A DNA stretch of 64,000 bases from positions 2,294,001 through 2,358,000 of the forward strand of contig OZ242974.1 of assembly GCA_965211775.1 (NCBI GenBank). The letters are read 5' to 3'. Of the stretch, positions 26,529 through 36,073 are shown piece by piece. Origin of the DNA: Thiodiazotropha sp040506975. GTDB taxonomy: Bacteria > Pseudomonadota > Gammaproteobacteria > Chromatiales > Chromatiaceae. Both the position numbers and the translations under genes were made by a program. The notes beneath the pieces were generated by a model. It had not been told where the DNA came from, made no database searches, and saw only the letters and a list, made by a program, of their open reading frames with translations. Each line of letters starts with the position of its first letter. Positions within the stretch are counted from its first letter, which is position 1.

Positions 26529-28527
26529 ATGACAAGGGCAGTGAATAACGTAAGGCAAGTTAACATTTGGGTATTACTATCTGTAATCGTGCTGCAGCTT
26601 ATGTTGTCCGCATGCACAGTCGGTAAAGATGACAGTGAAGTCATGGCTTCCGCTAAAACCAGTTATGAAGGCGGAAACTATTCGAAAGCGATTATTGAGC
26701 TCAAGCAAATACTTCAGAATAACTCTGAAAATACCGATGCCAGACAATTACTGGCCAGAAGTTACTTGAAAAAAGGCGATGGGATTTCTGCGGAAAAAGA
26801 GATAAAAACAGTTTTAAGCAACAAGTCGCCTACGGCCGATGTGCAACTGATCTTAATGTCTTCCTGGGAGTTGCAAGGGAAACATAAAGAGATTGTAGAG
26901 ATGTACGAAAAAGGGGGATTTGACAGCATCGAACCTATGCGGGTGTGGGGTGTTGTCTCTCACTCTTATCTCAGTGTGGAAGAGCTGGAGAAGGGAACGG
27001 TACTTGCCGAAAAAATGCTTGGGAAGGATACGGAAAGTGTCACTGCATTGCGGTCGTTGGCGAAAGCGGCAAGTTTGAGGAACGATGATACTGAGGCGTT
27101 GGAGTATTTACGGCGTGCACTGGAGATAGATGAAAAGAACTATAAGGTATGGCGTGACCTGGGATCTTTGCATGTAAAACTGGAGGATCACAGTAAGGCG
27201 GTTGAACTGTTGAAAGGTGCCCTGTCACTGATAGGCGAAGATGATTCCAAGCAAGATGCGTACATAATCAAAGTCAATCTCACCCATTTGCTTTTTCACC
27301 TGAAGAGATTAGATGATAGCGGTGTATACATTCGAGAGTTAGAGGCTCAATACAAAAAAAATCCATATGTTGCCTATCTCTCAGGTTTGTATGATTATTT
27401 GAAGCAGGATTACGAGAGTGCAGTTACCAAGTTGTCTCAGGCGCATTCAGTTATGCCCAATCACCTGCCGACAACCCTCTTGCTTGGCGCTTTGCACTTT
27501 TCTGAAAACAATTTGGAACAGGCAAATATCCTGCTGACGAGATATGTCAATCAGGTGCCAACCCATCTACAGGCCAGAAAGCTTCTTGGTGAAATCAAGT
27601 TGCGATTGGATAAACCGAAAGAGGCTCTGGCCTTGCTTGAATCTGGCGGAGCCGACAGCAATGATGATCAGATATTGACCATGATAGGTCTCGCGGCCAG
27701 TCAATCGGGGGAGTATTCCAAGGGGATCGAGTTTCTAAAAAAGGCCGCGCATGTGAATCCCAGTGACACCCGCATTCGTGAGGAACTGGCTCGACTCTAT
27801 ATCAATCATGGGTCTGTCGATGAGGCTATATCCGAGTTGGAGGACAAGTGGGAAGGAGCGTCGTCGAACAGAGATACGCTATTGATCCTTTCATATATCA
27901 AGAAACAGGATTTCGACTCTGCACGGAAACTGTCTGATCAGCTTCTGACACGTGAGGGTGAACGTCCTAGAGATCTCTATCTGCGGGCCATGATAGAGCT
28001 CAATTCGGGGAACAGAAACTATGCAAGGCGGTACTTGGCTGATGCAGTCAGCAAAAGTGCCGAATTCATCCCTGGCCAGTTGGCGCTGGCAAGGATGGAT
28101 CTTGAGGACGGTCGTTTGATGGCTGGAAGCGACAGGCTCAATCTGGTCCTCGCCAGAGAACCGGGCAATGTCAATGCGATGATGCTGCTGGCACAGATCA
28201 GCGAACGTTCGGGAAGCCAAAAAGAGGCACTGGCATGGTTGGAGAAAGCTGTTGAAACAGGTAAGGATTCATGGCTGCCTCGGGTCATTCTGGCCAGATA
28301 CTACTTAAGAAGGAAACAGCCGGATAAGGCCGCAGTTTATCTTGATGACAAGCAGCTTCGGCAGAGTAACAACCCAGCCATCATCTCACTGCTTGCCATG
28401 ATCGATCAGCAGACAGGCCACTATAATCAGGCAGAGTCAACCTTTAAAAAGTTGCTGGATGATAATCCGGACAGTGAGATGGCCTATTTGCAACTGGCCG
28501 ATCTGCAGACTAAGAAAGGGGATCTAG
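26529..28527 (+). pseudogene. prsT: prsT TPR lipoprotein gene, 5' fragment
   Basis: This is the first 666 codons of the XrtA/PEP-CTERM system TPR lipoprotein PrsT. The start chosen is the ATG at 26529, with GGTGG seven bases upstream; a TTG at 26484 is open but poor. The signal peptide ends in lipobox MLSAC (Cys29). Many degenerate TPR units follow, from AKTSYEGGNYSKAIIELKQIL onward. The frame runs into an IS1380-family element at GATCTAG and stops seven codons later. Joining to 31664-32478 with one CTAG restores a 937-codon frame reading KKGDLEAARTTLQKL, as expected for a TPR. The protein family is thought to support exosortase-linked exopolysaccharide or protein export. Confidence 0.9.
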
Positions 28528-30087
28528 CCCGAATATTTCACAAATAAAGAGGGTAAAACCCGTGTAGTTCAATAGAATTCAGTTACTTAGGCTGAAATTG
28601 AACGAGGTTTTGCCTGTGACAGAATGTACCCAAGGTCGTTTTGCTTTTCCAGCGGTAAAACGCCGCCAGGTTGAAGCGGATTTTTCCGGTGGTGATATCA
28701 GCAGTGATGGCGGCGTGTTGTTGCTACGACAAGCGGACCGACGGCTGGGATTGCTTGAAGCCGTCAATGACACTCTCGCTGATCCACGCGATGGCCGCTA
28801 TGTGCAACATGATCAGATTTCTCTACTACGCCAGCGGGTCTATGCCCTGTGCCAGGGCTATGAAGACCTCAACGATCACGACAGTCTGCGACAAGATTTG
28901 GCCTTTCAGACGGCCGTGGAACAGGATCAGGCACTGGGCAGTTCACCCACGCTCTGTCGCTTGGAGAATCGGTCAGATCGGGCAACCGCTGTCGCGATCC
29001 ATCAGGTCCTGATCGAGCAGTTCATCGCCTCGTTTGCCGAGCCACCCGAGGAGTTGATCCTGGACTTCGACGCCACCGATGACCGGGTTCACGGCCTGCA
29101 GGAAGGCCGCTTCTTCCACGGTTACTACGATAACTACTGCTTTCTCCCGTTGTACGTGTTTTGCGGCGAACAACTGCTGGTCAGCTATTTGCGCCCGAGC
29201 AAGATCGACGGGGCGAAACATGCGTGGGCGATCCTCGCCCTGCTGGTCAAACGCTTGCGTCAGGCGTGGCCGGCGGTGCGGATCATCCTGAGAGCCGACT
29301 CGGGCTTCTGTCGTCACCGCATGCTGCGCTGGTGTGAACGCCATGGCATTGGCTACATCGTAGGCCTGGCGCGCAACCACCGCCTGCAACGGATGATCGA
29401 GGAAGACTTCACTGCAGTCGAGCAATGCTTCAAGGCCAACGGACAGAAGCAACGCGTCTTCCTTGGCCTGCGCTACGGTGCACGCAGCTGGCGCCGTCGA
29501 CGCGCGGTGATCGCCAAGCTGGAGGTGAGTGAGCGAGGGCATAATCCCCGATTTGTCGTCACCAACCTCAACGGCGATGCCCAAACCCTTTACGACGACG
29601 TCTATTGTGCGCGGGGCGAGATGGAAAACCGCATCAAGGAACAACAGCTGGGGCTGTTTGCTGATCGCACCAGTGCACATCATTGGTGGACCAATCAGTT
29701 TCGCTTGCTGCTGTCGAGCCTGGCCTATGTGTTGATGGAAGCGATTCGCCGCTTGGCCTTACAGGGTACAGAACTGGCCAAGACCCAGGTCGGCACGCTG
29801 CGGCTTAAACTACTCAAAGTGGGTGCGGTGGTGATACGCAATACCCGGCGTGTCCGCTTCCTGCTCTCCAGTGTCTTTCCTTACCAGGCATTGTTCTTCA
29901 GTGTGGCCGAACGGCTGGAGCCAGGATAGCACGCGATGAGTGCTGCCCCGGCACGTTGATAAATAACGGGGTAAGGGGAAGCTGTGCCTGTCAGCCAGAA
30001 ATCGGGGCGTTTGGAGCCGGTATCATCCTGTTTCTCGTCCCGGCCTTCTCCTCGTGCCAGTATCGGCAAATGGATGAAATATCCGGG
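28528..30087 (+). mobile_element. IS1380-family insertion sequence, type B
   Basis: This 1560-bp element is related to, but clearly diverged from, the type A copies. Its left end is CCCGAATATTTCACAAAT and its right end, reverse complemented, is CCCGGATATTTCATCCAT. CTAG duplications are at 28524-28527 and 30088-30091. The right-hand CTAG is shared with the adjoining, inverted type A element. It is inserted in prsT in the sense orientation. Confidence 0.93.
28616..29929 (+). CDS. IS1380-family transposase (type B)
   Basis: This transposase has 437 residues from the GTG at 28616, which is preceded by GAGG; a TTG at 28598 is also open. It shares the family layout: FSGGDISSDGGVLLL, the ILDFDATDD catalytic block, the second aspartate in LRADSGFC, and the glutamate in GEMENRIKEQQLGL. 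Many substitutions relative to the type A copies are spread along the whole length, most of them between residues 250 and 310. All catalytic residues look intact. Confidence 0.94.
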   Translation: MTECTQGRFAFPAVKRRQVEADFSGGDISSDGGVLLLRQADRRLGLLEAVNDTLADPRDGRYVQHDQISLLRQRVYALCQGYEDLNDHDSLRQDLAFQTAVEQDQALGSSPTLCRLENRSDRATAVAIHQVLIEQFIASFAEPPEELILDFDATDDRVHGLQEGRFFHGYYDNYCFLPLYVFCGEQLLVSYLRPSKIDGAKHAWAILALLVKRLRQAWPAVRIILRADSGFCRHRMLRWCERHGIGYIVGLARNHRLQRMIEEDFTAVEQCFKANGQKQRVFLGLRYGARSWRRRRAVIAKLEVSERGHNPRFVVTNLNGDAQTLYDDVYCARGEMENRIKEQQLGLFADRTSAHHWWTNQFRLLLSSLAYVLMEAIRRLALQGTELAKTQVGTLRLKLLKVGAVVIRNTRRVRFLLSSVFPYQALFFSVAERLEPG

Positions 30088-30091
30088 CTAG

Positions 30092-31659
30092 CCCGCATGT
30101 TTCATCCGTTTTTAAATTTAGCCGGTGATATGGCCAAGCTTGGATGGTTTGCCCTCACTGGGAACCAAACCTCTATCAAGCCCTGATTTTCCACCCTCCG
30201 GGCAGACTCCCCCTTACCCCCATTGTTGATCAACGTGCCGGGGCAGCACTCTGCCGGGCTATCCCGGCTTGAGTCGTGCCGCCACCTGGAAAAACAGCGC
30301 CTGATAGGGATAGGTGCTGGAGAGCAGGAAGCGGATCCGTCGCGTGTTGCGAATGATGACCGCCCCGATCTTGAACAGTTTGAGCCGGATCGTGGTCATC
30401 TGTGCACGCGCCAGTTCCGTGCCCTTCAGCGCGAGGCGCCGGATGGCCTCCATCAGCACATAGGCCAGACTGGACAGCAGTAGACGAAACTGATTGGCCC
30501 ACCAGTAATGCGCGCTGGTGCGATCGGCGAACAGCCCCAGTTGCTGCTCCTTGATTCGGTTCTCCATGTCACCACGGGCGCAGTAGAGGTCATCGTAAAG
30601 GCGCTGTTTGTCGCCGGCCAGGTTGGTGACGATGAAGCGTGGATTTGGCCCCTTGTCGGTGACCTCCAGTTTGGCGATCACCTTGCGACGCGTCTTCCAG
30701 GTGCTGGCGGCATAGTGAAACTGAAAGAATTCCCGCATCTTCATGCCGGTTCGCTTCGCCAGTTCCTCAACCCACTGCATGGGCTCACGGATACACCGCA
30801 GCAAGGCGTCATTCTTGGCGATGCCCACGATATAGCCCACAGCGTTGCGCTCGCACCAGCTGAGCATGTGGTGACGGCAAAAGCCGCTATCGCCCCGAAA
30901 GATGATACGCACTTCAGGCCAAGCCCGGCGCAGGCGTTTGACCAACAGCGCCAGAATCGCCCAGGCATGCTTGGGCGCATCGATCCGGCTGGGCCGCAGA
31001 TAACTCACCAGCAGTTGATCGCCACAAAAGACATACAGGGGCAGGAAGCAGTAGTGATCGTAGTAGCCGTGAAAGAAGCGGCCTTCCTGGCGGCCATGCA
31101 CCGGATCATCCGTGGCGTCGAAATCCAGGATCAGCTCATCGGGTGGTGCATCATATGAGGCAATGAACTGCTCGAGCAGTAGGTTGTGGACATCAACGGC
31201 AACCCGGCGATCGACCCGGTTCTCCAGCCGACAAAGTGTCGACTGGCTGCCCAGTACCTCCTCGCGTTCGATCGAGCTCTGTAGGGCCGGGTCGGTGCGT
31301 AGTGTCTGATGGTCGTTCAGATCTTCATAACCCAGGCAGAGCCCATAGACTCGCTGGCGCAACAGGCTCAACTGGCTGTGTTCAATATAGCGGGGATCTC
31401 GCGGGTCGGGGATGACCGCATCAACCGCCTCGAGCAATCCCAGACGCCTGTCGATCTCACGCAGCAGCAACACGCCGCCGTCCGAGGTGATATCGCCACC
31501 GGAAAACTCGGCTTGAACCTTACGGCGTTTTAGGGCTGGAAAATCAAAGGCAGTCTGGGTACAGTTTGTCACAGGCAAAATCCTTTCGATTACAGTGTAA
31601 GCAACTGAATTATATCGAAGTATCAGGATTTTGCCTTTTTAATGCGTGAAATATTGGGG
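30092..31659 (-). mobile_element. IS1380-family insertion sequence, type A, copy 3 (inverted)
   Basis: This 1568-bp copy lies on the minus strand and directly abuts the type B element, separated only by the 4-bp CTAG at 30088-30091. A second CTAG is at 31660-31663. Both elements therefore used the same CTAG in prsT, one after the other. It is inverted relative to copies 1 and 2. Confidence 0.95.
30259..31572 (-). CDS. IS1380-family transposase (copy 3)
   Basis: The 437-residue protein is identical to copy 1 as far as can be seen, including the catalytic FRGDSGF motif. It is antisense to prsT. It appears intact and may provide active transposase in trans. Confidence 0.95.
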   Translation of the reverse strand: MTNCTQTAFDFPALKRRKVQAEFSGGDITSDGGVLLLREIDRRLGLLEAVDAVIPDPRDPRYIEHSQLSLLRQRVYGLCLGYEDLNDHQTLRTDPALQSSIEREEVLGSQSTLCRLENRVDRRVAVDVHNLLLEQFIASYDAPPDELILDFDATDDPVHGRQEGRFFHGYYDHYCFLPLYVFCGDQLLVSYLRPSRIDAPKHAWAILALLVKRLRRAWPEVRIIFRGDSGFCRHHMLSWCERNAVGYIVGIAKNDALLRCIREPMQWVEELAKRTGMKMREFFQFHYAASTWKTRRKVIAKLEVTDKGPNPRFIVTNLAGDKQRLYDDLYCARGDMENRIKEQQLGLFADRTSAHYWWANQFRLLLSSLAYVLMEAIRRLALKGTELARAQMTTIRLKLFKIGAVIIRNTRRIRFLLSSTYPYQALFFQVAARLKPG

Positions 31660-32478
31660 CTAGAGGCTGCAAGAACCACCCTGCAAAAGCTGGACAGTAA
31701 GTTGCTATTATCCGTTAAAGGCAAACTGTTGCGTTACAAATTGGAGTTGCGGGATAGGAATTATCAACAGGTTGAAACGATAATAGAGCAACTGCTCGAT
31801 AACGATAACACCAGGCTTGTGGGTGCGACGCTTCAAGCCAACTATCATGAGGCAAGGGGAGATATAGATAAAGCGATCAACAGCCTGAAAGCGCATGCCA
31901 CACCCAAATCCCCCTTTATCCTGATACAGCAGCTGTCAGACCTGTATATCAAGAACGGAGATTCGATGAGTGCGATCAACCTGTTGACCAGCTGGAAGAG
32001 ATCTCATAAGAACAATCAGCAGGTACAGCTGGCGCTGGCGATCGTCTATCAGACAATGGGGAAAATGAATGCAGCACTTAAATTATATAGTGATCTGCTG
32101 GAGGTGAACCCGCGAAATATAGTAGCCCTTAACAATTCTGCGCTGCTGAATTTTGATCAGGACCCTCAAAAAGCGCTTGATCAAGCGAAACTTGCCTATG
32201 AAATTTCAGGAAACGCCACTCAGTCGGTAGTGGATACTTATGCCTGGTTGACCCATAGATCGGGAGACACGGCTGCGGCTTTGAAAATTTTGTCACCGAT
32301 TATGGATACGGCCTCAGGCCCGTCTATTCTTTATCATTATGCTGTTATGCTTGCAGAGTCGGACAATGTGAAAGCGGCGAAAGAGGTGTTGGTGACGCTC
32401 AGCAAAGACCATGCGGACTTCCCCGAATCAGAGGAAGCAAAGAAGCTTTTGAGTGAGATATCTCAAATTAAGGGTTAA
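31660..32478 (+). pseudogene. prsT: prsT TPR lipoprotein gene, 3' fragment
   Basis: This is the last part of PrsT, starting with the duplicated CTAG and continuing in frame as EAARTTLQKLDSKLLL. It encodes the C-terminal TPR units, including AALKLYSDLLEVNPRNIVALNNSA, and ends SEISQIKG. An ATG in the end of the adjacent IS1380 (31642) opens the frame as MREILGLEAAR, so a signal-less C-terminal fragment could be translated, but it would not be exported or lipidated. It is followed 40 bp later by the exopolysaccharide export lipoprotein gene. Confidence 0.9.
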
Positions 32479-32518
32479 AATAGTTCAAGTTAACATCATT
32501 GGATATCAGGAAAGCAAT

Positions 32519-33160
32519 ATGTTATCAATAGGTTACAAGAAAATACTGGGTTTTCTCTGGGTTCTTTCGACAATCATGCTGGCGGCATGTGCAAGCCCAC
32601 CCGAGATGACATCTCCAGAAAATCAGGTCCCCACCACAGTGGCTGGGCCGGATTCGCCGCTTTACGTAATCGGACCCGGAGACACGCTCAATGTCTTCGT
32701 ATGGGGAGACAGCGAGCTCTCGACTCAGGTGGTGGTCCGTCCGGATGGTATGATCACTACCCCCCTGGTGGAGGATCTGCCTGCGAGTGGGAAAACGCCG
32801 ACTGACTTGGCCAGAACCCTTGAAGCCAAACTTTCCAAATTCGTTAAATCACCGAAAGTGACGGTCAGCGTGACAGAGTTTGTGGGTCGGTATACTGAAC
32901 AGGTGCGTGTCGTTGGCCAGGCTTCTCAACCGCAGTCGATCAACTACAGGGATGGTATGACCTTGCTCGATGTCATTATCGCTGTGGGCGGTTTGACCGA
33001 TTTCGCAGCGGGTAACAAAGCAAAGGTGGTCAGGAAGGTAAACGGAAAAACAACGGAGTATCGAGTCCGCCTTGACGATTTGATCAGAGATGGGGATATA
33101 TCTGCTAATGTTAAAATGATGCCTGGAGACGTACTGATTATCCCGGAAACATGGTTTTAA
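32519..33160 (+). CDS. XrtA/PEP-CTERM system exopolysaccharide export lipoprotein (Wza-like)
   Basis: This 213-residue outer-membrane lipoprotein has a signal peptide with lipobox LAAC (Cys24). A polysaccharide export domain (Poly_export, about 50-135: YVIGPGDTLNVFVWGDSELS and VVVRPDGMITTPLVEDL) is followed by a SLBB domain (about 136-205). The ATG at 32519 is preceded by CAGGAAAG; an upstream ATG at 32453 overlaps prsT and is not used. It should form the outer-membrane export pore for the exosortase-associated polysaccharide. The size and lack of a C-terminal transmembrane helix match the XrtA-associated group rather than full-length Wza. It appears intact despite the broken gene in front. 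Confidence 0.92.
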   Translation: MLSIGYKKILGFLWVLSTIMLAACASPPEMTSPENQVPTTVAGPDSPLYVIGPGDTLNVFVWGDSELSTQVVVRPDGMITTPLVEDLPASGKTPTDLARTLEAKLSKFVKSPKVTVSVTEFVGRYTEQVRVVGQASQPQSINYRDGMTLLDVIIAVGGLTDFAAGNKAKVVRKVNGKTTEYRVRLDDLIRDGDISANVKMMPGDVLIIPETWF

Positions 33161-33189
33161 TACCCATCAATCACAGGAAAGCGGTTTAG

Positions 33190-34134
33190 ATGAGCAGCAT
33201 TGAGAAAGCCATTGAGCGTTTAGCGAAAACCAAATCGAATAAAGGTATTGCGGACGAATCAGCCAAGACAACGGATGTTACAAATCGTGATAAAACGATA
33301 GAAAAAGCCAAACCGGTACTGGAGCAAACAGCGTCTGTCAAACCTGCTGCGGGTGGACAGCAATCTGCCGAACCCACTATTCCTGTCAGCAGGGAGCCTG
33401 TCGCGAGAAGTAGTGCCAAGAAGATACATCTGGACTACGAATCACTGTCCCGAGTGGGATATATCGTACCCCATTCCGGCAATAAGCAACTCTCTGAAGA
33501 GTATCGAATTATAAAGCGCCCGGTTATTATGAACGCCCTGGGCAAGGGTGCTGCGCCGATTGAGCATGGCAATCTGATATCCATTTCCAGTTCATTGCCG
33601 TCGGAAGGCAAAACATTTACCGCAATGAATCTCGCCTTGAGCATATCTACGGAACTCGATTCGACCGTGCTCCTGATTGATGGTGATGTATTGCGCTGCT
33701 CCTTGAGTACGCTGCTTGGTATCGAAAAGGAAAAGGGACTTATCGATCTGCTTGAAGATAAAAGCTGTACCGTTGGTGATGTCATACTCGAAACACAAAT
33801 CCCAAGGCTAAAAGTAATCTCTGCCGGAAAACGCTCGGAAAAGTCGACGGAGCTACTCGCCAGCAAAGAGATGGAGGAGTTCCTGAATGAAGTGGCTGTA
33901 AGGTATCAGGACCGGATCATCATTTTCGATTCTCCCCCCATGCTATCAACCAGTGAATCAATCGTCCTAAACCAGCACATGGGACAGGTCCTTGTCGTGG
34001 TTGAAGCTGGAGGGACACCTGTTGAAGCGATCAAGGATACGCTGAGTCGTCTGGACAGCGACAAGGCAATCGGTTTGGTACTCAACAAGAGTCGGGAAGT
34101 CAAAGGCGACAATTACTACGGTACTTATTATTAA
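33190..34134 (+). CDS. XrtA-associated tyrosine autokinase (BY-kinase)
   Basis: This 314-residue cytoplasmic bacterial tyrosine kinase of the CpsD/CapB type has Walker A SSLPSEGKT (about 134-142), Walker A' LLIDGD (161-166), Walker B-like IIIFDSPP and a C-terminal tyrosine cluster (NYYGTYY). An N-terminal low-complexity region with many Thr and Ala residues precedes the domain. BY-kinases work with a membrane chain-length determinant to control polysaccharide polymerisation. In typical XrtA loci that determinant gene sits between the export protein and this kinase. Here only 29 bp separate the two, so it is absent from the expected place. Confidence 0.92.
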   Translation: MSSIEKAIERLAKTKSNKGIADESAKTTDVTNRDKTIEKAKPVLEQTASVKPAAGGQQSAEPTIPVSREPVARSSAKKIHLDYESLSRVGYIVPHSGNKQLSEEYRIIKRPVIMNALGKGAAPIEHGNLISISSSLPSEGKTFTAMNLALSISTELDSTVLLIDGDVLRCSLSTLLGIEKEKGLIDLLEDKSCTVGDVILETQIPRLKVISAGKRSEKSTELLASKEMEEFLNEVAVRYQDRIIIFDSPPMLSTSESIVLNQHMGQVLVVVEAGGTPVEAIKDTLSRLDSDKAIGLVLNKSREVKGDNYYGTYY

Positions 34135-34633
34135 GAACCAATCCGAAATAGATAACATCCGTTTGATATATGCCTACTTCTGACGGTTTTCTGCAATTAC
34201 CGGGGGCGACCGTTTACCGCCAGTAACTCTCTTGCACCCGCAGCTGAATGGGATCAAATGAGAGTGAGTTGCCCGATTCTTACCGGAAAATTACTGTTCA
34301 GCCCCTGGTTCGGCATGCAAAGCTATTATCTGATTGACTAAAAATGTGAAAATATTCCCAAAATATATATTCTCTTCCCGCCAGCGTTTAGCCGGTTTTG
34401 TTGGATGAGAGAAATGTAGAATAGCTGCAATCAGTCATTTAAAGTGTATCTAACATTCTGTAAGTAAAGGAAATATAGTGTTTATTCTGGAGCGGTTTTC
34501 TGTTTCAGGGGAATCCGGGGCAGGCAGGAATTGTGACATTTGTCTAATCTTGTGAATCAAGGCATTAGTCTGGATAATGATGCGCGCTCGACAAAGTGCT
34601 AATACGACCTAAATTTGGCTGAGTAGAAAAACG
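34135..34633. other. Intergenic region, AT-rich, between the tyrosine kinase and pntAA
   Basis: About 500 bp show no open frame with a credible gene. The right part holds the likely pntAA promoter. The left part shows no terminator with a T-run and no recognisable remains of further exopolysaccharide genes, so the XrtA locus stops abruptly here. Confidence 0.5.
34550..34578 (+). promoter_or_regulatory. Probable sigma-70 promoter of the pnt operon
   Basis: TTGTGA at 34550-34555 is followed after 17 bases by GATAAT at 34573-34578, about 56 bp upstream of the pntAA start. A second TTGTGA occurs at 34531-34536, giving a direct repeat that could bind a regulator. Confidence 0.5.
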
Positions 34634-35731
34634 ATGAAAATAGGCCTATTGAAAGAAACAGCGGTGGGGGAAAGGCGTGTCGCTCTTTCACCGGAAATCG
34701 TCAAGAAACTGATTAATAAAGGTTTTACTATCAAGGTTTCCGCCGGCGCCGGCGAAAACGCCGATTATACCGATGAACATTATCGGGACGCAGGCGCTGA
34801 GATAGTCGCTCCCGAAGATGCATTGAGTGCCGACATCCTGGTACGTGTGCGCAAGCCTTCGGCGAGCGAGGCCGCTGAACTCCCCAAGGGATCGATACTG
34901 ATCGCTCATATTGAATCCTGCGAACTCGATGAAACGCTGAATACGATTCTGGAGAAAGAGATCGTCTATCTTGCGATGGAGAGAGTTCCCAGAATATCCA
35001 GAGCACAAGCTATGGATGCCCTCTCTTCGCAAAGCAATATCGCGGGTTATTGCGCAGTGATTGAAGCCGCACTCCACTACGGACGTTTTTTGCCTTTGAT
35101 GATGACCTCGGCAGGATCGGCAAAGCCGGCCAGATTTGTGGTATTGGGTGCCGGTGTCGCAGGTCTGCAGGCGATCGCAACGGCAAGACGACTGGGGGCC
35201 GATGTGCTCGCCTATGACGTCCGTCCGGAAACAAAGGAGCAGATCGAATCCCTGGGAGCCAAGGCCATTGAACTCGATATCGGCGAGAGCGGCTCCGGTG
35301 AGGGCGGCTATGCCAAAGAGTTATCGGAAGAAGCCAAGGCGAAGCAGCAGCAAGCCCTTGCTGATGAGTTGAGCAAGGCGCATATCATTATCACCACCGC
35401 TTTAATTCCCTGCCGTCCTGCACCCGTATTGGTTACCGAGGAAGTGATCAAGAATATGCGTGACGGATCGGTGGTGATCGATCTGGCAGCGGCGACAGGT
35501 GGCAATTGTCCCTTGACCGAGGCCGACAAGGTGGTTGTAAAGCATGGTGTGACGATTGTCGGTCATACCAATTACCCCTCCATGGTGGCTTCTGACGCGA
35601 GTGCCTTCTATGGTGGAAATATCATGAATCTGCTCAATATCATGGTGGAGAAGGGTGAAGGCGGCCTGGAGCTGAAGGATCTTGAGGAAGATGAGATCAC
35701 CCAGGCTATGCGTCTGAGATCCGAGTCTTAA
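34634..35731 (+). CDS. pntAA: NAD(P) transhydrogenase subunit alpha, part 1 (PntAA)
   Basis: This 365-residue soluble NAD(H)-binding domain I of the proton-translocating transhydrogenase begins MKIGLLKETAVGERRVALSPE, typical of alanine dehydrogenase/PNT N-terminal domains. The Rossmann nucleotide-binding loop is VLGAGVAGLQAI, and the mobile-loop region is followed by VIDLAAATGGNCPLTE. In this organism the alpha subunit is split, as in Rhodospirillum rubrum, so the membrane part is encoded separately by the next gene. The enzyme uses the proton motive force to reduce NADP+ with NADH. Confidence 0.96.
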   Translation: MKIGLLKETAVGERRVALSPEIVKKLINKGFTIKVSAGAGENADYTDEHYRDAGAEIVAPEDALSADILVRVRKPSASEAAELPKGSILIAHIESCELDETLNTILEKEIVYLAMERVPRISRAQAMDALSSQSNIAGYCAVIEAALHYGRFLPLMMTSAGSAKPARFVVLGAGVAGLQAIATARRLGADVLAYDVRPETKEQIESLGAKAIELDIGESGSGEGGYAKELSEEAKAKQQQALADELSKAHIIITTALIPCRPAPVLVTEEVIKNMRDGSVVIDLAAATGGNCPLTEADKVVVKHGVTIVGHTNYPSMVASDASAFYGGNIMNLLNIMVEKGEGGLELKDLEEDEITQAMRLRSES

Positions 35732-35774
35732 GTCAGCTCCATGTCACAAAAACAACCTATACGAGAGTGATCCC

Positions 35775-36062
35775 ATGCCTGACACACTGGTTGCATTATA
35801 TGTTTTCGTTCTTGCCTGCTTTATCGGTTACTGGGTGATATGGGGGGTAACCCCCTCGCTGCATACACCCTTGGTTGCGCTGACCAACGCTATTTCGGGG
35901 ATCATCATCGTGGGTGCCCTGTTGGTGACCGGCCTGGAGACAGCAGGTACCGCTGCTGAGATTTTCGGCTTTGTCGCGGTATTGTTGGCTTCGATCAACG
36001 TCTTTGGCGGGTTCCTGGTAACCAACCGGATGTTGGCCATGTTCAAGAAAAAAGATAAGTGA
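35775..36062 (+). CDS. pntAB: NAD(P) transhydrogenase subunit alpha, part 2 (PntAB)
   Basis: This 95-residue inner-membrane protein has three to four hydrophobic helices, including ISGIIIVGALLVTGLE and FVAVLLASINVFGGFLVTNRML, the conserved signature of the alpha membrane segment. It lies 43 bp after pntAA and 11 bp before pntB, so the three are one operon. Together with PntB it forms the proton channel of domain II. Confidence 0.96.
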   Translation: MPDTLVALYVFVLACFIGYWVIWGVTPSLHTPLVALTNAISGIIIVGALLVTGLETAGTAAEIFGFVAVLLASINVFGGFLVTNRMLAMFKKKDK

Positions 36063-36073
36063 GTGCCTGACCG

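Noticed and set aside
1809..31659. Possibility that the repeated IS copies are assembly artefacts
   Set aside because: Every copy has its own exact target duplication, and the host frames join perfectly across each site, which random misassembly would not produce.
34333..34360. TTGACT followed by AT-rich sequence as a promoter in the gap after the tyrosine kinase
   Set aside because: No -10 hexamer at a suitable distance. The TTGTGA/GATAAT pair closer to pntAA fits better.
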